Positions 1 to 8,895 are shown, counted from the stretch's first letter. The stretch is 64,000 nt of DNA from UBA5336 sp038526245 (GCA_038526245.1 JBCBGZ010000001.1:1-64000); one strand, 5' to 3'. Made by a program: numbers and translations. Notes: generated from the sequence alone by a model not told the origin.

Positions 1-687
1 GATCCCCTTGAAGGCACGACGCTGACGGCCAAAGCCATGGCGAACGCATTAGCCGTGTTGGCGATCGCACCGCGCGGCGGCCTCCTGTATGCGCCCGACA
101 CATATATGGACAAGCTGGCCATCGGTCCTGGCTATCCGGACGGCGTCGTCGACCTTCACGCCTCTCCTGCAGAGAACGCAGCGGAACTGGCCAAGGCCAA
201 GGGTGTGGACGTCTCCCAGATCACGGCATGCGTGCTCGACCGCGCCCGGCACTCCGACATCATCGAAAGCCTCCGATCCGTGGGCGTTCGGATCAAGTTG
301 ATTACCGATGGGGATGTGGCCGGCGTCATCGCCACCACCGATCCGAAGACCGGTGTCGATATCTATCTCGGCCAGGGCGGCGCACCGGAAGGCGTCCTTG
401 CGGCAGCCGCGCTTAAGTGCGTTGGCGGTCAGATGCAGGGCCAGCTGGTTTTCCGCAATGAGGACGAGCGCGCCCGGGCCTCGCGAACAGGTATCACAGA
501 TTTCGACAAAACCTACTCACTCAACGAGTTGGCGTCTGGCGAAACTGTGTTTTGCGCCACAGGCGTCACCGATGGCGACCTTCTGGGTGGCGTGCGCAAT
601 GATGGCGGCTTTATCGACACGCACACACTCGTAATGACGTCAGCCGATGGCCAGGTGCGCCGGATCCACTCCCGTCACCGGGCCTGA
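1..687 (+). CDS. glpX: fructose-1,6-bisphosphatase class II (GlpX), 3' part
   Basis: The reading frame is open from the first base, so the gene starts upstream; 228 residues are visible. GlpX removes the 1-phosphate of fructose-1,6-bisphosphate (gluconeogenesis, and sedoheptulose bisphosphate in some bacteria) in the cytoplasm. Family signatures seen are the TLTAKA..NALAV segment at the very start, GLLYAPDTYMDKLAIGPG, and the later GQGGAPEGVLAAAALKCVGG block with its glycine-rich loop. It is followed after 64 bases by recJ; a hom-glpX-recJ order is familiar in alphaproteobacteria. Identity is secure; only the N-terminal third is missing from the window. Confidence 0.93.
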   Translation, partial: DPLEGTTLTAKAMANALAVLAIAPRGGLLYAPDTYMDKLAIGPGYPDGVVDLHASPAENAAELAKAKGVDVSQITACVLDRARHSDIIESLRSVGVRIKLITDGDVAGVIATTDPKTGVDIYLGQGGAPEGVLAAAALKCVGGQMQGQLVFRNEDERARASRTGITDFDKTYSLNELASGETVFCATGVTDGDLLGGVRNDGGFIDTHTLVMTSADGQVRRIHSRHRA

Positions 688-751
688 GCTTTCGCGCAAC
701 GGGCGAAGACCTGATCTACCCAAGGCGGACGCGACTCGCTAAACCTTGGGT

Positions 752-2554
752 ATGTCTGCGCAAGAAGCTTCGCCAGAGCGCCTTTTCGGCGTTTCCAATT
801 CCCTGACGGGGCGATTTTGGTGCATGGAGGCGCCAGACCCGCTCCGCGTGCGTCAGTTGGCGGCACATCTCGGCAACGGCGATTTGCTGGCGAGGTTGCT
901 GGCCCTGCGCCAAGTCGGCCCAAATGAGGTAGCCAGCTTCCTTGCGCCGACCTTGCGCAGCGAGTTTCCAGACCCCTCCAGCTTCACCGACATGGATAAA
1001 GCGGCCGCCCTCGTGCTCGACGCGATCCTTGAAGGGCAGAATGTCACTGTCTTTGCGGATTATGATGTCGATGGCGGAACCTCTTCGGCGCTTTTGGCCA
1101 GATATTTCCGCGCCTGGGGCCGTGACCTTGGCCTCTACGTCCCGGACCGGCTGACAGAAGGCTATGGCCCGTCACCCGAAGCGTTTCGGCACCTGAAGGC
1201 CAGTGGGGCGGACCTCGTCATTACCGTGGACTGCGGTGCAGCTGCGCTTTCGGCCCTGCAGGAAGCGCGCGACATCGACCTGCCCATTGTCGTTATCGAC
1301 CATCACCTGATGCATGGCGAAATCCCCGAAACCGCTGCGCTGGTAAACCCGAACCGGCCTGATTGTCAGTCTGGATGCGGGCATTTGGCCGCCGCGGGCG
1401 TTGTGTTCGTTTTTCTTGCGGCGTTGAATCGTCTGGCGCGTCAGCGCAAGTGCGTGCCCGAAGAGGGATCTCTGCCGGATCCGATCCAGTGGCTCGACCT
1501 GGCGGCACTCGGCACACTTTGCGATATGGCGCCTCTGCATGGTGTGAATCGCGCCTTTGTCCGGCAAGGATTGACAATACTAAGTCGAAGCGAAAATGTG
1601 GGCCTGCGCGCACTCGCCGATGTGGCGGGACTGGGGGAAGTGTCGAGCGTGTACCACGCCACTTTCATGTTAGGGCCGCGCCTGAATGCTGGTGGGCGGG
1701 TCGGCGACCCCTGGCTCGCTGCAAAACTGTTGGCCAGTGACGACCGCACTGAAGCGCTGGACCTTGCTGAAAAGCTGCACGGGCTGAACGATGCCCGTAA
1801 AGCAATTGAAGCTGATATCCTGACCCAGGCGACGGCATCCGCCGAACGCCAATTGGAGGAGAACCCGGACCGGGGCATCCTGATCGCTGGCGGGGAAGGG
1901 TGGCACCCGGGTGTCATCGGAATTGTCGCGGGCCGTTTGAAAGACCGGTTTCACCTACCGTCCATTGTCATCGGTTGGGGCGCCGAACTCGGGCCGGTCG
2001 CAAAAGGCTCTGCGCGATCTGTTCCTGGCGTGAATATTGGCGATGCCATCGCGGCTGCGGCGACGGAAGGTGTTATCCTGAGTGGCGGTGGTCACGCTAT
2101 GGCGGGGGGGCTGAGTTGCGCACCCGAGCAAATCCGAGACCTGGATGCCTGGATGTGCGCGCACATGGACCAGTTCAAGACAGAGCGTATCGCGGCGCGG
2201 GAACTCTCGATAGATGTCCTGCTGGCTCCGGGGGCGGCGACGTCAGAGCTGTTTGACGAAGTCGCCAGGATTGGACCGTTTGGGGCAGGGGCGCCCGAGC
2301 CTGTGTTCGCCATCAGAAATGTGCGCGCAGTTGGTGCCCGGCGAATTGGTACCAATCACTTGAAGTTTTCGGCGGAAGACGAAACCGGACGGGTTGAGTG
2401 TTTGGCCTGGCGGATGGCCGATGAACGCCTTGGTGCAGCGGCAATCAATGGAAGCAGGCTTCACCTGGCCGGCCGACTGAAAACCGATACCTGGAACGGT
2501 CGCAGGCGTGTGCAGTTCGAAGTGATGGACGCTGCCCTCGTTGATGACACGTGA
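752..2554 (+). CDS. recJ: single-stranded-DNA-specific exonuclease RecJ
   Basis: Predicted 600-residue 5'-3' single-strand exonuclease acting in recombination and mismatch repair. The DHH phosphoesterase core is clear: motif DYDVDG at about residues 103-108 and VVIDHHLMHGE near 190, both manganese ligands, followed by a DHHA1-type domain with the GGGHAMAGGL motif and a C-terminal OB-like segment. Length fits the family (about 580-600). I chose ATG 752 over the in-frame TTG 746 because neither has a strong ribosome-binding site and ATG is the commoner codon. It lies downstream of glpX with its own short gap and ends just before a tRNA promoter. Confidence 0.93.
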   Translation: MSAQEASPERLFGVSNSLTGRFWCMEAPDPLRVRQLAAHLGNGDLLARLLALRQVGPNEVASFLAPTLRSEFPDPSSFTDMDKAAALVLDAILEGQNVTVFADYDVDGGTSSALLARYFRAWGRDLGLYVPDRLTEGYGPSPEAFRHLKASGADLVITVDCGAAALSALQEARDIDLPIVVIDHHLMHGEIPETAALVNPNRPDCQSGCGHLAAAGVVFVFLAALNRLARQRKCVPEEGSLPDPIQWLDLAALGTLCDMAPLHGVNRAFVRQGLTILSRSENVGLRALADVAGLGEVSSVYHATFMLGPRLNAGGRVGDPWLAAKLLASDDRTEALDLAEKLHGLNDARKAIEADILTQATASAERQLEENPDRGILIAGGEGWHPGVIGIVAGRLKDRFHLPSIVIGWGAELGPVAKGSARSVPGVNIGDAIAAAATEGVILSGGGHAMAGGLSCAPEQIRDLDAWMCAHMDQFKTERIAARELSIDVLLAPGAATSELFDEVARIGPFGAGAPEPVFAIRNVRAVGARRIGTNHLKFSAEDETGRVECLAWRMADERLGAAAINGSRLHLAGRLKTDTWNGRRRVQFEVMDAALVDDT

Positions 2555-2593
2555 CATTCCGCCCCCTGACAGCCTTTGACCTCACATCAAAGC

Positions 2594-2622
2594 TTGTCAG
2601 CCTGCATCGACCCCGCTATATC
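2594..2622 (+). promoter_or_regulatory. probable sigma-70-type promoter of tRNA-Glu
   Basis: TTGTCA at 2594-2599 and TATATC at 2617-2622 are separated by exactly 17 bases, preceded by C as in the alphaproteobacterial CTTG-type -35. Transcription would start about 12-15 bases before the mature tRNA end at 2642. Read by eye only. Confidence 0.55.
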
Positions 2623-2641
2623 GCGCCTCTCCACCGAGTGC

Positions 2642-2716
2642 GCTCCCTTCGTCTATCGGTTAGGACGCCAGGTTTTCAACCTGGAAAGAGGGGTTCGATT
2701 CCCCTAGGGAGTGCCA
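2642..2716 (+). tRNA. tRNA-Glu (anticodon TTC)
   Basis: A 75-nt cloverleaf. Acceptor arm 2642-2648 pairs with 2706-2712 (one G-T), discriminator G and an encoded CCA at 2714-2716. The anticodon stem CCAGG/CCTGG (2668-2672, 2680-2684) encloses TTTTCAA, giving anticodon TTC at 2675-2677, which reads GAA/GAG. The T arm GGGG-TTCGATT-CCCC is intact. Confidence 0.97.
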
Positions 2717-2787
2717 TCGGCTGGGCCTTCACCACAGTTTAAGGCCCCCATGCTTAGAAGGCGGGAAACGTTCTGCAGGACCTTCCC

Positions 2788-3837
2788 ATGCCGTCTGATC
2801 CCGAACCCCAACTGCGCCTTGTGCCGAGTCGAATGCTCAAGGACTGGCTGGCCGCCGAGAATGTGAGTTTTGCGTTCACCACGTATCAGGCAGGAAAACT
2901 CTTTTTTGTAGGGGTGTCGCCCGATGGGGAGTTGTCTGTTTTTGAGCGGACCTTCGCCCGCTCCATGGGCTTGACCTACGAAGGAAACACACTCTGGCTT
3001 GCGACCCTCTACCAACTCTGGCGCTTCGAGAATTTTCTTGATCCCGGACAAGTCGATCAGGGGTATGATGCCGTGTTTGTCCCGCTTGAGGGGCGCACCA
3101 CAGGTGATGTGGACATACATGATGTGGTGCTTGGGGCTGAAGGTCGTCCCAACTTTGTTGTGACCCGTTTTAACTGTGTGGCTGAACTCGACGAGACGGC
3201 CAGTTTTCGCCCCGTTTGGCGCCCGCCTTTCATCGACCGGATCGCAGCTGAAGACCGCTGTCATCTCAACGGGCTCGCCGCAGCGAATGGTGTCTTGTGC
3301 TACGCCACGGCCGTGGCACGGACCAATCTCGCCGAAGCCTGGCGCGATGGCCGGCGCGAAGGTGGGATTGTCATGTCCATCCCCGATGATGAGATCGTGG
3401 CGACCGGCCTCTCCATGCCCCATTCCCCGCGCTTGCATCGCGGCGAACTCTACGTCCTGAATGCTGGCAGTGGGGAATTCGGTCGGGTGGATCTGGCCAC
3501 GGGAAAGTTCGAACCCATCGCATTTTGTCGCGGGTTTCTGCGGGGGCTCGCTCTGGTCGGCAACTATGCGATTGTCGGGGCATCCTTGCCGAGACGCGCC
3601 AGTGCCTTTGAGGGCCTCGTCCTGCAAGAGCGCCTCGAAAGGGAAGGCGTTGGCGCCAAGTGTTCGATCTCTATCGTCAACCTGCAGACAGGTGACGTGG
3701 AGCATTCATTGCAGATCGAGGGCGTTGTCGAAGAGCTTTATGATGTCGCGGCTCTCCCGGGTGTTCGCAATCCGAAAGCGCTCGGTTTCCGGACGCCGGA
3801 AATTCAGCACGCGCTGAAGTTGGGCCAGTCCCGTTAG
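2788..3837 (+). CDS. TIGR03032 family protein
   Basis: A 349-residue protein that I recognise as the TIGR03032/DUF4915 family, a beta-propeller-like group of unknown biochemical role. Family-typical stretches are AFTTYQAGKLFFVG near residue 30, HLNGLAAANG near 160 and MPHSPRLHRGELYVLNAGSGE near 215, followed by FCRGFLRGLALVG. No signal peptide or membrane segment is visible, so it is likely cytoplasmic. It starts at ATG 2788, 72 bases after tRNA-Glu, and is followed by a 122-base gap. The family name is fairly sure; the function is not known to me. Confidence 0.8.
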   Translation: MPSDPEPQLRLVPSRMLKDWLAAENVSFAFTTYQAGKLFFVGVSPDGELSVFERTFARSMGLTYEGNTLWLATLYQLWRFENFLDPGQVDQGYDAVFVPLEGRTTGDVDIHDVVLGAEGRPNFVVTRFNCVAELDETASFRPVWRPPFIDRIAAEDRCHLNGLAAANGVLCYATAVARTNLAEAWRDGRREGGIVMSIPDDEIVATGLSMPHSPRLHRGELYVLNAGSGEFGRVDLATGKFEPIAFCRGFLRGLALVGNYAIVGASLPRRASAFEGLVLQERLEREGVGAKCSISIVNLQTGDVEHSLQIEGVVEELYDVAALPGVRNPKALGFRTPEIQHALKLGQSR

Positions 3838-3959
3838 TGCGTAGCCGCTGAGGGCAATGGGTAGCACCTTTCCAAGAATTCACAGCCATTCCCTGAGCCA
3901 AGCCGTGACAAATCTCCAGTCTGCGCTTAACTAAAGGGCTGCTGGGGAATTTTAGACTG

Positions 3960-4484
3960 ATGACTCAACCCGCAAAGGATGAGATGGGCGTCGAGCCCGA
4001 CAGTGTGCGCGTGATTGGACGGATCAAATGGTTCGACCAAGCCAAGGGCTATGGGTTTGTGGTCAGTGAGACTGCGCAGGACATCCATATCGGCGAAGAT
4101 ATTCTCCTCCATGTCAGTTGCCTGAAAGAGTATGGCGAAACCTATGCTGACGAGGAAGCGCGCATCGTTTGCGACGCCGTTCATCGAGAGCGTGGCTGGC
4201 AGGTTTCCCATATCATTGAGATGGACAAGCCGCGCGCGACTGCGGCCCGCGAAAGCGGAGAAGCGCCAAAGCTCGAGCCGGTCATTGTCAAATGGTTCAA
4301 CCGTACAAAAGGCTACGGGTTCGTGAGTCGGGCCGGCGAGACGGAAGACATATTCATCCATGCCACCGTCCTGCGTCCGGCGGGAATTGAAGAGGTTGAC
4401 CCCGGTCAGCGCCTCCTTGCGGCCGTGGTGTCGGGGGCGAAAGGCGCGCATATTTCGCTGGTGCAGTTGCCCTTCGAAGATTGA
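3960..4484 (+). CDS. two-domain cold-shock protein
   Basis: A 174-residue protein with two cold-shock (OB-fold) domains, expected to bind single-stranded RNA or DNA. The first RNP-like stretch is GRIKWFDQAKGYGFV near residue 20; the second is VKWFNRTKGYGFV near 110, followed by DIFIHATVL. The first domain is more divergent, with an insertion after GFVVSE. Double cold-shock proteins followed by a DUF192 gene are a recurring arrangement in alphaproteobacteria, and DUF192 is the next gene here, 65 bases on. Confidence 0.9.
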   Translation: MTQPAKDEMGVEPDSVRVIGRIKWFDQAKGYGFVVSETAQDIHIGEDILLHVSCLKEYGETYADEEARIVCDAVHRERGWQVSHIIEMDKPRATAARESGEAPKLEPVIVKWFNRTKGYGFVSRAGETEDIFIHATVLRPAGIEEVDPGQRLLAAVVSGAKGAHISLVQLPFED

Positions 4485-4549
4485 GCGCCGCAGGCGGGCA
4501 ACCCTCTACAGAAAACCTATTGTGATGGCGGGGCGGGGCGGCTAAGCCG

Positions 4550-5047
4550 ATGGCCATGTCACGTTCATTGCTTTTATCGCTCGTCATCCTTTTTGCCGGA
4601 AGCCTGATTGGGGCGCCTCACATGGTCCAAGCGCAGGAAGCCGCCCAGCCCACCTTGGAGACATCGCCGCTGACCATCGTGTCCGGCGACGCTCGACATG
4701 CCTTTACGGTAGAACTCGCCCAAACCCAGGAGCAGATCGCCACGGGCATGATGTTCCGGACCGAGATGGCGCGCGATATGGGGATGCTGTTTGATATGGG
4801 CGTGCCGCGCCGCGTCAGTTTCTTCATGAAGAATACGCTGATCCCACTCGACATGTTGTTTATCGACAGCGATGGCCGGGTGCTCGCGATTGCCGAGAAT
4901 GCCGTGCCGGGCTCCTTGCGATTGATTGATCCCGGAGTGCCCGTGAAAGCCGTTCTCGAACTGAATGGTGGGCAGGCTGGCGAACTCGGTATTTCGCCCG
5001 GCGATAATGTTGAGCACGCGCTGTTTGCGCCCAGCGATGGCGAATAG
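4550..5047 (+). CDS. DUF192 family exported protein
   Basis: A 165-residue protein with an N-terminal signal peptide (hydrophobic run about residues 6-26, ending near VQAQEA) and a full DUF192 domain: VELAQTQEQIATGMMFR, GMLFDMG, FFMKNTLIPLDMLFID, and VLELNGGQAGELGI. DUF192 proteins are small periplasmic proteins of unknown function. The next gene starts inside its last codons, so the two are probably translated together. Confidence 0.85.
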   Translation: MAMSRSLLLSLVILFAGSLIGAPHMVQAQEAAQPTLETSPLTIVSGDARHAFTVELAQTQEQIATGMMFRTEMARDMGMLFDMGVPRRVSFFMKNTLIPLDMLFIDSDGRVLAIAENAVPGSLRLIDPGVPVKAVLELNGGQAGELGISPGDNVEHALFAPSDGE

Positions 5048-5462
5048 TCCAAACGAAATTCCAGAGGGTTTTTCTGCTGCAAAGCTGCGCGGTCCCTTCA
5101 CAAAGCACAGTGGGCCCGTTTACCGCGCTGACGACCCGGAAGACCTGAGATCCGGCCTGCTCGTTCTCGATCGCCACTGCAATGGTATGGGGTTTCTCCA
5201 TGGCGGAATGCTGGCGGCGTTTTCCGATAGCGCGCTGGCCTGGGCCGTCTGGTGGCATACGCAGAGACGTTCGGTCACGCTAAAGCTTACAATGACCTAT
5301 CTCAGTGCGGTGCAAACTGGCACGTGGCTGGAAGCGCGCCCTGAGGTGACCGCTGAACGCGATGATTGCGTGCACGTTTTTGCGGATGTGATCGACCAAA
5401 ATGGCACCAATGTAGCGCGGGCAGATGCGGTGTTTCGTCTTTTGCGGCGGAATCGCACTTAA
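5037..5462 (+). CDS. PaaI-type hotdog thioesterase
   Basis: A 141-residue hotdog-fold protein of the PaaI/YbgC-like thioesterase type, expected to hydrolyse an acyl-CoA. The HGGMLAAFSDSALAWAV segment at about residues 50-66 is the usual active-site helix. I placed the start at ATG 5037, overlapping the end of the DUF192 gene by 11 bases; a longer frame exists but its N-terminus looks like out-of-frame DUF192 sequence. The substrate cannot be told. A second, unrelated PaaI-like gene lies at 11348-11776. Confidence 0.8.
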   Translation: MANSPNEIPEGFSAAKLRGPFTKHSGPVYRADDPEDLRSGLLVLDRHCNGMGFLHGGMLAAFSDSALAWAVWWHTQRRSVTLKLTMTYLSAVQTGTWLEARPEVTAERDDCVHVFADVIDQNGTNVARADAVFRLLRRNRT

Positions 5463-5534
5463 TTTCACCGATCTGACTGCACTGGACCGCGAAAGGGACT
5501 TGTGCAGGGGGGCGTGTTTTGAGTATCTGGAGTC

Positions 5535-5611
<77 letters not shown>

Positions 5612-5639
5612 TTTTTTTGTCGTCACCGGGAGACCAGCC

Positions 5640-5945
5640 TTGGACGCGCGGATCTACAAACCGAACAGGTCTCAGATGCAGGCGGGGCGCGGAGGCACTC
5701 AAAAGTGGGTGCTTGAGTTCATCAAGGATGGTCAGCGCAGCACAGACCCGCTTATGGGCTGGACGAGTATTGATGACACAGCAGGGCAAGTCCGGCTGGA
5801 ATTTGACACCCGTGAGGCCGCGATTGCTTACGCCAAGCGTGAAGACCTGACGTTTCGGGTCGACGAACCGCGAGAGCCCAAGCGCCTTGTGAAGTCATAC
5901 GCGGAGAACTTCAGCGCCAACCGCAAGCGTCCCTGGACTCACTGA
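5640..5945 (+). CDS. NADH dehydrogenase accessory subunit (NDUFS4-like)
   Basis: A 101-residue homologue of the 18-kDa/AQDQ (NDUFS4) subunit of respiratory complex I, found in alphaproteobacteria and mitochondria. Seen are ARIYKPNRSQMQAGRGGTQKWVLEF at the start, DPLMGWTSIDD, and a C-terminal VKSYAENF. The start is TTG 5640: GGGAG lies at 5628-5632 with 7 bases spacing and the family N-terminus begins with xARIY. A longer frame runs back into tRNA-Pro and is not coding there. It sits between two tRNA genes; the main nuo genes are not in this window. Confidence 0.85.
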   Translation: MDARIYKPNRSQMQAGRGGTQKWVLEFIKDGQRSTDPLMGWTSIDDTAGQVRLEFDTREAAIAYAKREDLTFRVDEPREPKRLVKSYAENFSANRKRPWTH

Positions 5946-5957
5946 TTTCCTGAAATT

Positions 5958-6034
5958 GGCCCCTTAGCTCAACTGGATAGAGCACCGGACTTCTAATCCG
6001 ACGGTTGCAGGTTCGAGTCCTGCAGGGGTCGCCA
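5958..6034 (+). tRNA. tRNA-Arg (anticodon TCT)
   Basis: A 77-nt cloverleaf. Acceptor GGCCCCT (5958-5964) pairs AGGGGTC (6024-6030) with one G-T, and CCA is encoded at 6032-6034. Loop CTTCTAA gives anticodon TCT at 5992-5994, reading AGA/AGG. The outermost anticodon-stem pair is C5985-A6001, a mismatch, so this arm has four standard pairs. Confidence 0.95.
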
Positions 6035-6208
6035 TTGGGCGGTCTAAACTCGGCTGGCTGAGGAAAGTTAACGCCAAACTCTCCAACGTTTCGAAATTTA
6101 TCGAGGGGTTTCACGGCCTATAAATGTCTCTCCCCTACAACGGCAGGGTGCCCGTAAGAGGCGCATCAACAAACAAACGGGCTTGGCCCGGGTAGATGGA
6201 GTTTCATA

Positions 6209-7033
6209 ATGAACCTGAAGAAGGCCCTTCTCGCAGGCGCTGCTCTGATGGCTGTTGCCGGTATGCCGGCACAAGCCTCGATCGTCGACAACCCTCACTT
6301 CCGCGTACTCGGTCTCGTGGTTGTCTGGAGCGCAGACGCCGGCGGCAACACCGTGGTCAACGACTTTGTTATCGGCGCCGGCGCTGCAGGCGGCACGGAC
6401 CTGATCTCAGGCACCAACGGTAACACGGTTGTGACTGGATCGCTCGCTGCGACAGCAACCAGCGTTGGCGGTGCGTCGAACTTCGACATCACCGGCGCAG
6501 TCACCAGCCCGAACTTCTCTGACGTCAACTCAGACGGTTTCCTCGACGCAGGCGACACGTTTGACGCGTTCACGATCGACGACACGACCGATGTGGGCGT
6601 GAGCGGCGCTCAGCTGAATTCCAGCTTCTTCGTGGCGTCCAACACGGCGTTCAACATCGTTGCAGACGCTGACCTGGTCACCGACCCTGCCACGACGGAC
6701 TTCACCCTGGCTGACATCGGCTTCTCCCTGTCGCACACAAATGACGACACGGGCCAAACCGAAGCTGACGGCACGACCGCTTTCGCTTTCGGTAGCGCGG
6801 CGAATGCTTCCGTTGGAACCAGCACCGCAGCGGTTACCGACCTCGGCGACATCGAAACCGCAGGCACTGTATTCACGGGGAGCGCGCGTACCGCTGCCAA
6901 CCGTGGTACGATCCAGGAGCAGTCGGTTCGCTTTGATGCAACCTACACGCTCGGCGGAACCCAAGGCTACGACCTGTCCATGGGTGCTGGCGACGTCGAA
7001 GCAGACGTGACCTACACGATCTTCGTGCCTTGA
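6209..7033 (+). CDS. exported beta-rich surface subunit (major paralogue)
   Basis: A 274-residue protein not matching any family I can name. It has a clean signal peptide (MNLKKALLAGAALMAVAGMPAQA) and a Ser/Thr/Gly/Asp-rich, low-lysine body typical of secreted beta-sandwich proteins. A DxNxDG loop (DVNSDGFLD, residues 105-113) could bind calcium. The last about 110 residues resemble those of the gene at 8044: LAD-I/V-GF, AFGS, DLGDI, QSVRFD and YDLSMGAG, ending in an alternating hydrophobic strand (VTYTIFVP). A strong terminator follows at once, so it can be made as its own, perhaps abundant, message. A PapD-like chaperone gene is next. I infer a subunit of a surface structure. Confidence 0.7.
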   Translation: MNLKKALLAGAALMAVAGMPAQASIVDNPHFRVLGLVVVWSADAGGNTVVNDFVIGAGAAGGTDLISGTNGNTVVTGSLAATATSVGGASNFDITGAVTSPNFSDVNSDGFLDAGDTFDAFTIDDTTDVGVSGAQLNSSFFVASNTAFNIVADADLVTDPATTDFTLADIGFSLSHTNDDTGQTEADGTTAFAFGSAANASVGTSTAAVTDLGDIETAGTVFTGSARTAANRGTIQEQSVRFDATYTLGGTQGYDLSMGAGDVEADVTYTIFVP

Positions 7034-7064
7034 TCGCACGCTTCAACGTAACCTGATGTAATAG

Positions 7065-7099
7065 AACAGCCCGGCGACATGCCGGGCTGTTTCTGTTTC
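7065..7099 (+). terminator. intrinsic terminator after the exported subunit gene
   Basis: An 11-bp perfect stem (7065-7075 with 7081-7091) with a 5-nt loop GACAT, followed by a T-rich tail TTCTGTTTC. It separates the subunit gene at 6209 from the chaperone gene at 7193. Confidence 0.85.
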
Positions 7100-7192
7100 G
7101 GGAGATGTCGGTGCGGGACGCAGCGCGTATACCGCAAAGTAACCCTCTTGGTGTCATTCAAAGCCTTCAAGTTACCTGACCAAGGGGTCTCC

Positions 7193-8044
7193 ATGCGCAG
7201 TTTTATCCTCTCCACAGTTGGTATTCTCTTTTTGGTGTTGGGCGCGCCGCAACCTGCCTTTGGGTTCGGTGTCGGTATCCAGCCCACGACCGTGGAAATG
7301 GAAGTCGAGCCAGGCGAGCGCAAACGGCAAGTCATCAACATTGGTAATGTCCACCAGGAGAAGACCATCTCTCTAACCATTGGTCTGGCGGACTGGGCCC
7401 TGACCGAAGATGGGCAGATTTCGCTCTCGCCTCCCGGAGACACGGAACGCTCCAGCGCCGAGTGGGTTCGGTTCAGCCCTGCCTTTGTCACGCTGGAACC
7501 CGGTGAAACCCAGGAAATCGTGGTTGATATGGCCGCTCCGGTGCGATTGCGCACCGCTGGTGACTATCGCTTCGCGCTTCTGGCATCGACAATCCTGCCC
7601 GATGAGCGCAATGCCGGGTCTGGTGTTTGGCGGCGCTACCAACTGGCCAGCCTATTCTATCTCACGGTTGGCGATGCCGAGAGTTCGCCCGCTATTACGT
7701 CCAGCGGTGTTGTCGTGTCAGAGACCGGGCAAACTGTACTGGGTCTTCGCGTTGAGAATGAGGGCAACGCCCATGCCCGCCTCGGCGGAACGGTGAACAT
7801 TGAGACCAAGTCCGGCGAAACCGTGAGCGAACCGATTGGGAACCTCGTTGTGCTGGATGGTGCGGCCCGCAACTATCAACTGCCCCTATCTGTGTCTCTG
7901 GACGAGGCTGAGTCGATCTCTGTAGCCCTCGAAAATACGTTTGCGCCGCAGTTTTCCAACCGGTTTCAGGTGCTTGAACCACATGCTGTACCGGTGCCTC
8001 AGAAGCGGGCCGCGATTGCCAACGAAGACGCTGCTCTGGAGTGA
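7193..8044 (+). CDS. PapD-like periplasmic (fimbrial-type) chaperone
   Basis: A 283-residue protein with a signal peptide (hydrophobic core about 4-18, cleavage near AFG) and two immunoglobulin-like domains in the manner of pilus-assembly chaperones. The first carries IQPTTVEMEVEPGERKRQ and later VTLEPGETQEIVV plus AGDYRFALLAST; the second begins around residue 165. ATG 7193 is chosen for its AAGGGG ribosome-binding site at 7182-7187 and for starting the signal peptide; a longer frame begins in the preceding terminator. It shares a one-base TGATG junction with the following subunit gene, so the two are translationally coupled. Likely role: holding the exported subunits before assembly. Confidence 0.75.
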   Translation: MRSFILSTVGILFLVLGAPQPAFGFGVGIQPTTVEMEVEPGERKRQVINIGNVHQEKTISLTIGLADWALTEDGQISLSPPGDTERSSAEWVRFSPAFVTLEPGETQEIVVDMAAPVRLRTAGDYRFALLASTILPDERNAGSGVWRRYQLASLFYLTVGDAESSPAITSSGVVVSETGQTVLGLRVENEGNAHARLGGTVNIETKSGETVSEPIGNLVVLDGAARNYQLPLSVSLDEAESISVALENTFAPQFSNRFQVLEPHAVPVPQKRAAIANEDAALE

Positions 8045-8895
8045 TGAAAAACGCGCTGCGGACACTCCTTGCCGCGGTTGCTGGCGTTCTCACCGCGTTT
8101 GGCGCTGAAGCCCAGTCTTTTCTGGACTCAGATTTCTACTGCCGAACCTATGGCTGCGTCGTCGTCCATGACGGCTTCACCTTCGACGTTTACGACAATT
8201 ATATTTTCGCCAATGGGCGAACGGTGGCGCCTGACCAGCCCATGATCCCGTGGACCGGAAATCCATTCCAGGGGACCGGCGCAGTCCAACCCGTTTTTAC
8301 GGGGACACGTACCGAGGGGTTTCACACCGTTCCGTTGCAGGAAGAGGGCGTTATCTTCGGTGTCGACTTTGATGGTGGTGGGACGATCGATCTCTCAACA
8401 ACCGCGAATCAGCGCGGATTTCTCGATGAGAGTGGTGTTTTCGAGCCTTTCCAGTTCTCGGAAACATCCGTTTTGCGTGCAAGCGAGCAATCAAGCCAGC
8501 GAAGCTTTTATCTGACCTCGCGCACAGATTTTTATGTCGCGGCCCAGGCCACAAATCTTGGTGAAGGGTCTGCTTTTAACTCACCAACCCGACTGGCCGA
8601 TGTTGGGTTTTTCTATGGGATTACGCGGAACGGAAACGATGCTGGCATGGCCTTTGGATCGCGTGCGCGAAACGGCAATTATTTCTCTGCGCTGAATGCG
8701 GTCGATGACCTCGGAGACATCACGTCACCCACCTATATTCTTGAGTTCAGAAACGCCATTCGCCGACGTTCCGCGAACTCGCTTCCGGACCAGTCCGTGC
8801 GCTTCGATTACACTTATGGCTTCTCAGATTATGACCTCTCCATGGGGGCCGGGCACCTGCGCTACCAGATCGAGTTCACATTCTATAATCGCTAG
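8044..8895 (+). CDS. exported surface subunit (minor paralogue)
   Basis: A 283-residue exported protein with a signal peptide (MKNALRTLLAAVAGVLTAFGAEAQ). Two cysteines near the mature N-terminus (FYCRTYGCVVV) may form a disulfide. Its C-terminal third is paralogous to the protein at 6209: RLADVGF, MAFGS, DDLGDI, QSVRFDYTY and YDLSMGAG, again ending in an alternating hydrophobic strand (YQIEFTFYNR). ATG 8044 overlaps the chaperone stop by one base; GTG 8041 is possible but less likely. The different N-terminal half suggests a specialised (tip or anchor) subunit; this is inference. Confidence 0.65.
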   Translation: MKNALRTLLAAVAGVLTAFGAEAQSFLDSDFYCRTYGCVVVHDGFTFDVYDNYIFANGRTVAPDQPMIPWTGNPFQGTGAVQPVFTGTRTEGFHTVPLQEEGVIFGVDFDGGGTIDLSTTANQRGFLDESGVFEPFQFSETSVLRASEQSSQRSFYLTSRTDFYVAAQATNLGEGSAFNSPTRLADVGFFYGITRNGNDAGMAFGSRARNGNYFSALNAVDDLGDITSPTYILEFRNAIRRRSANSLPDQSVRFDYTYGFSDYDLSMGAGHLRYQIEFTFYNR

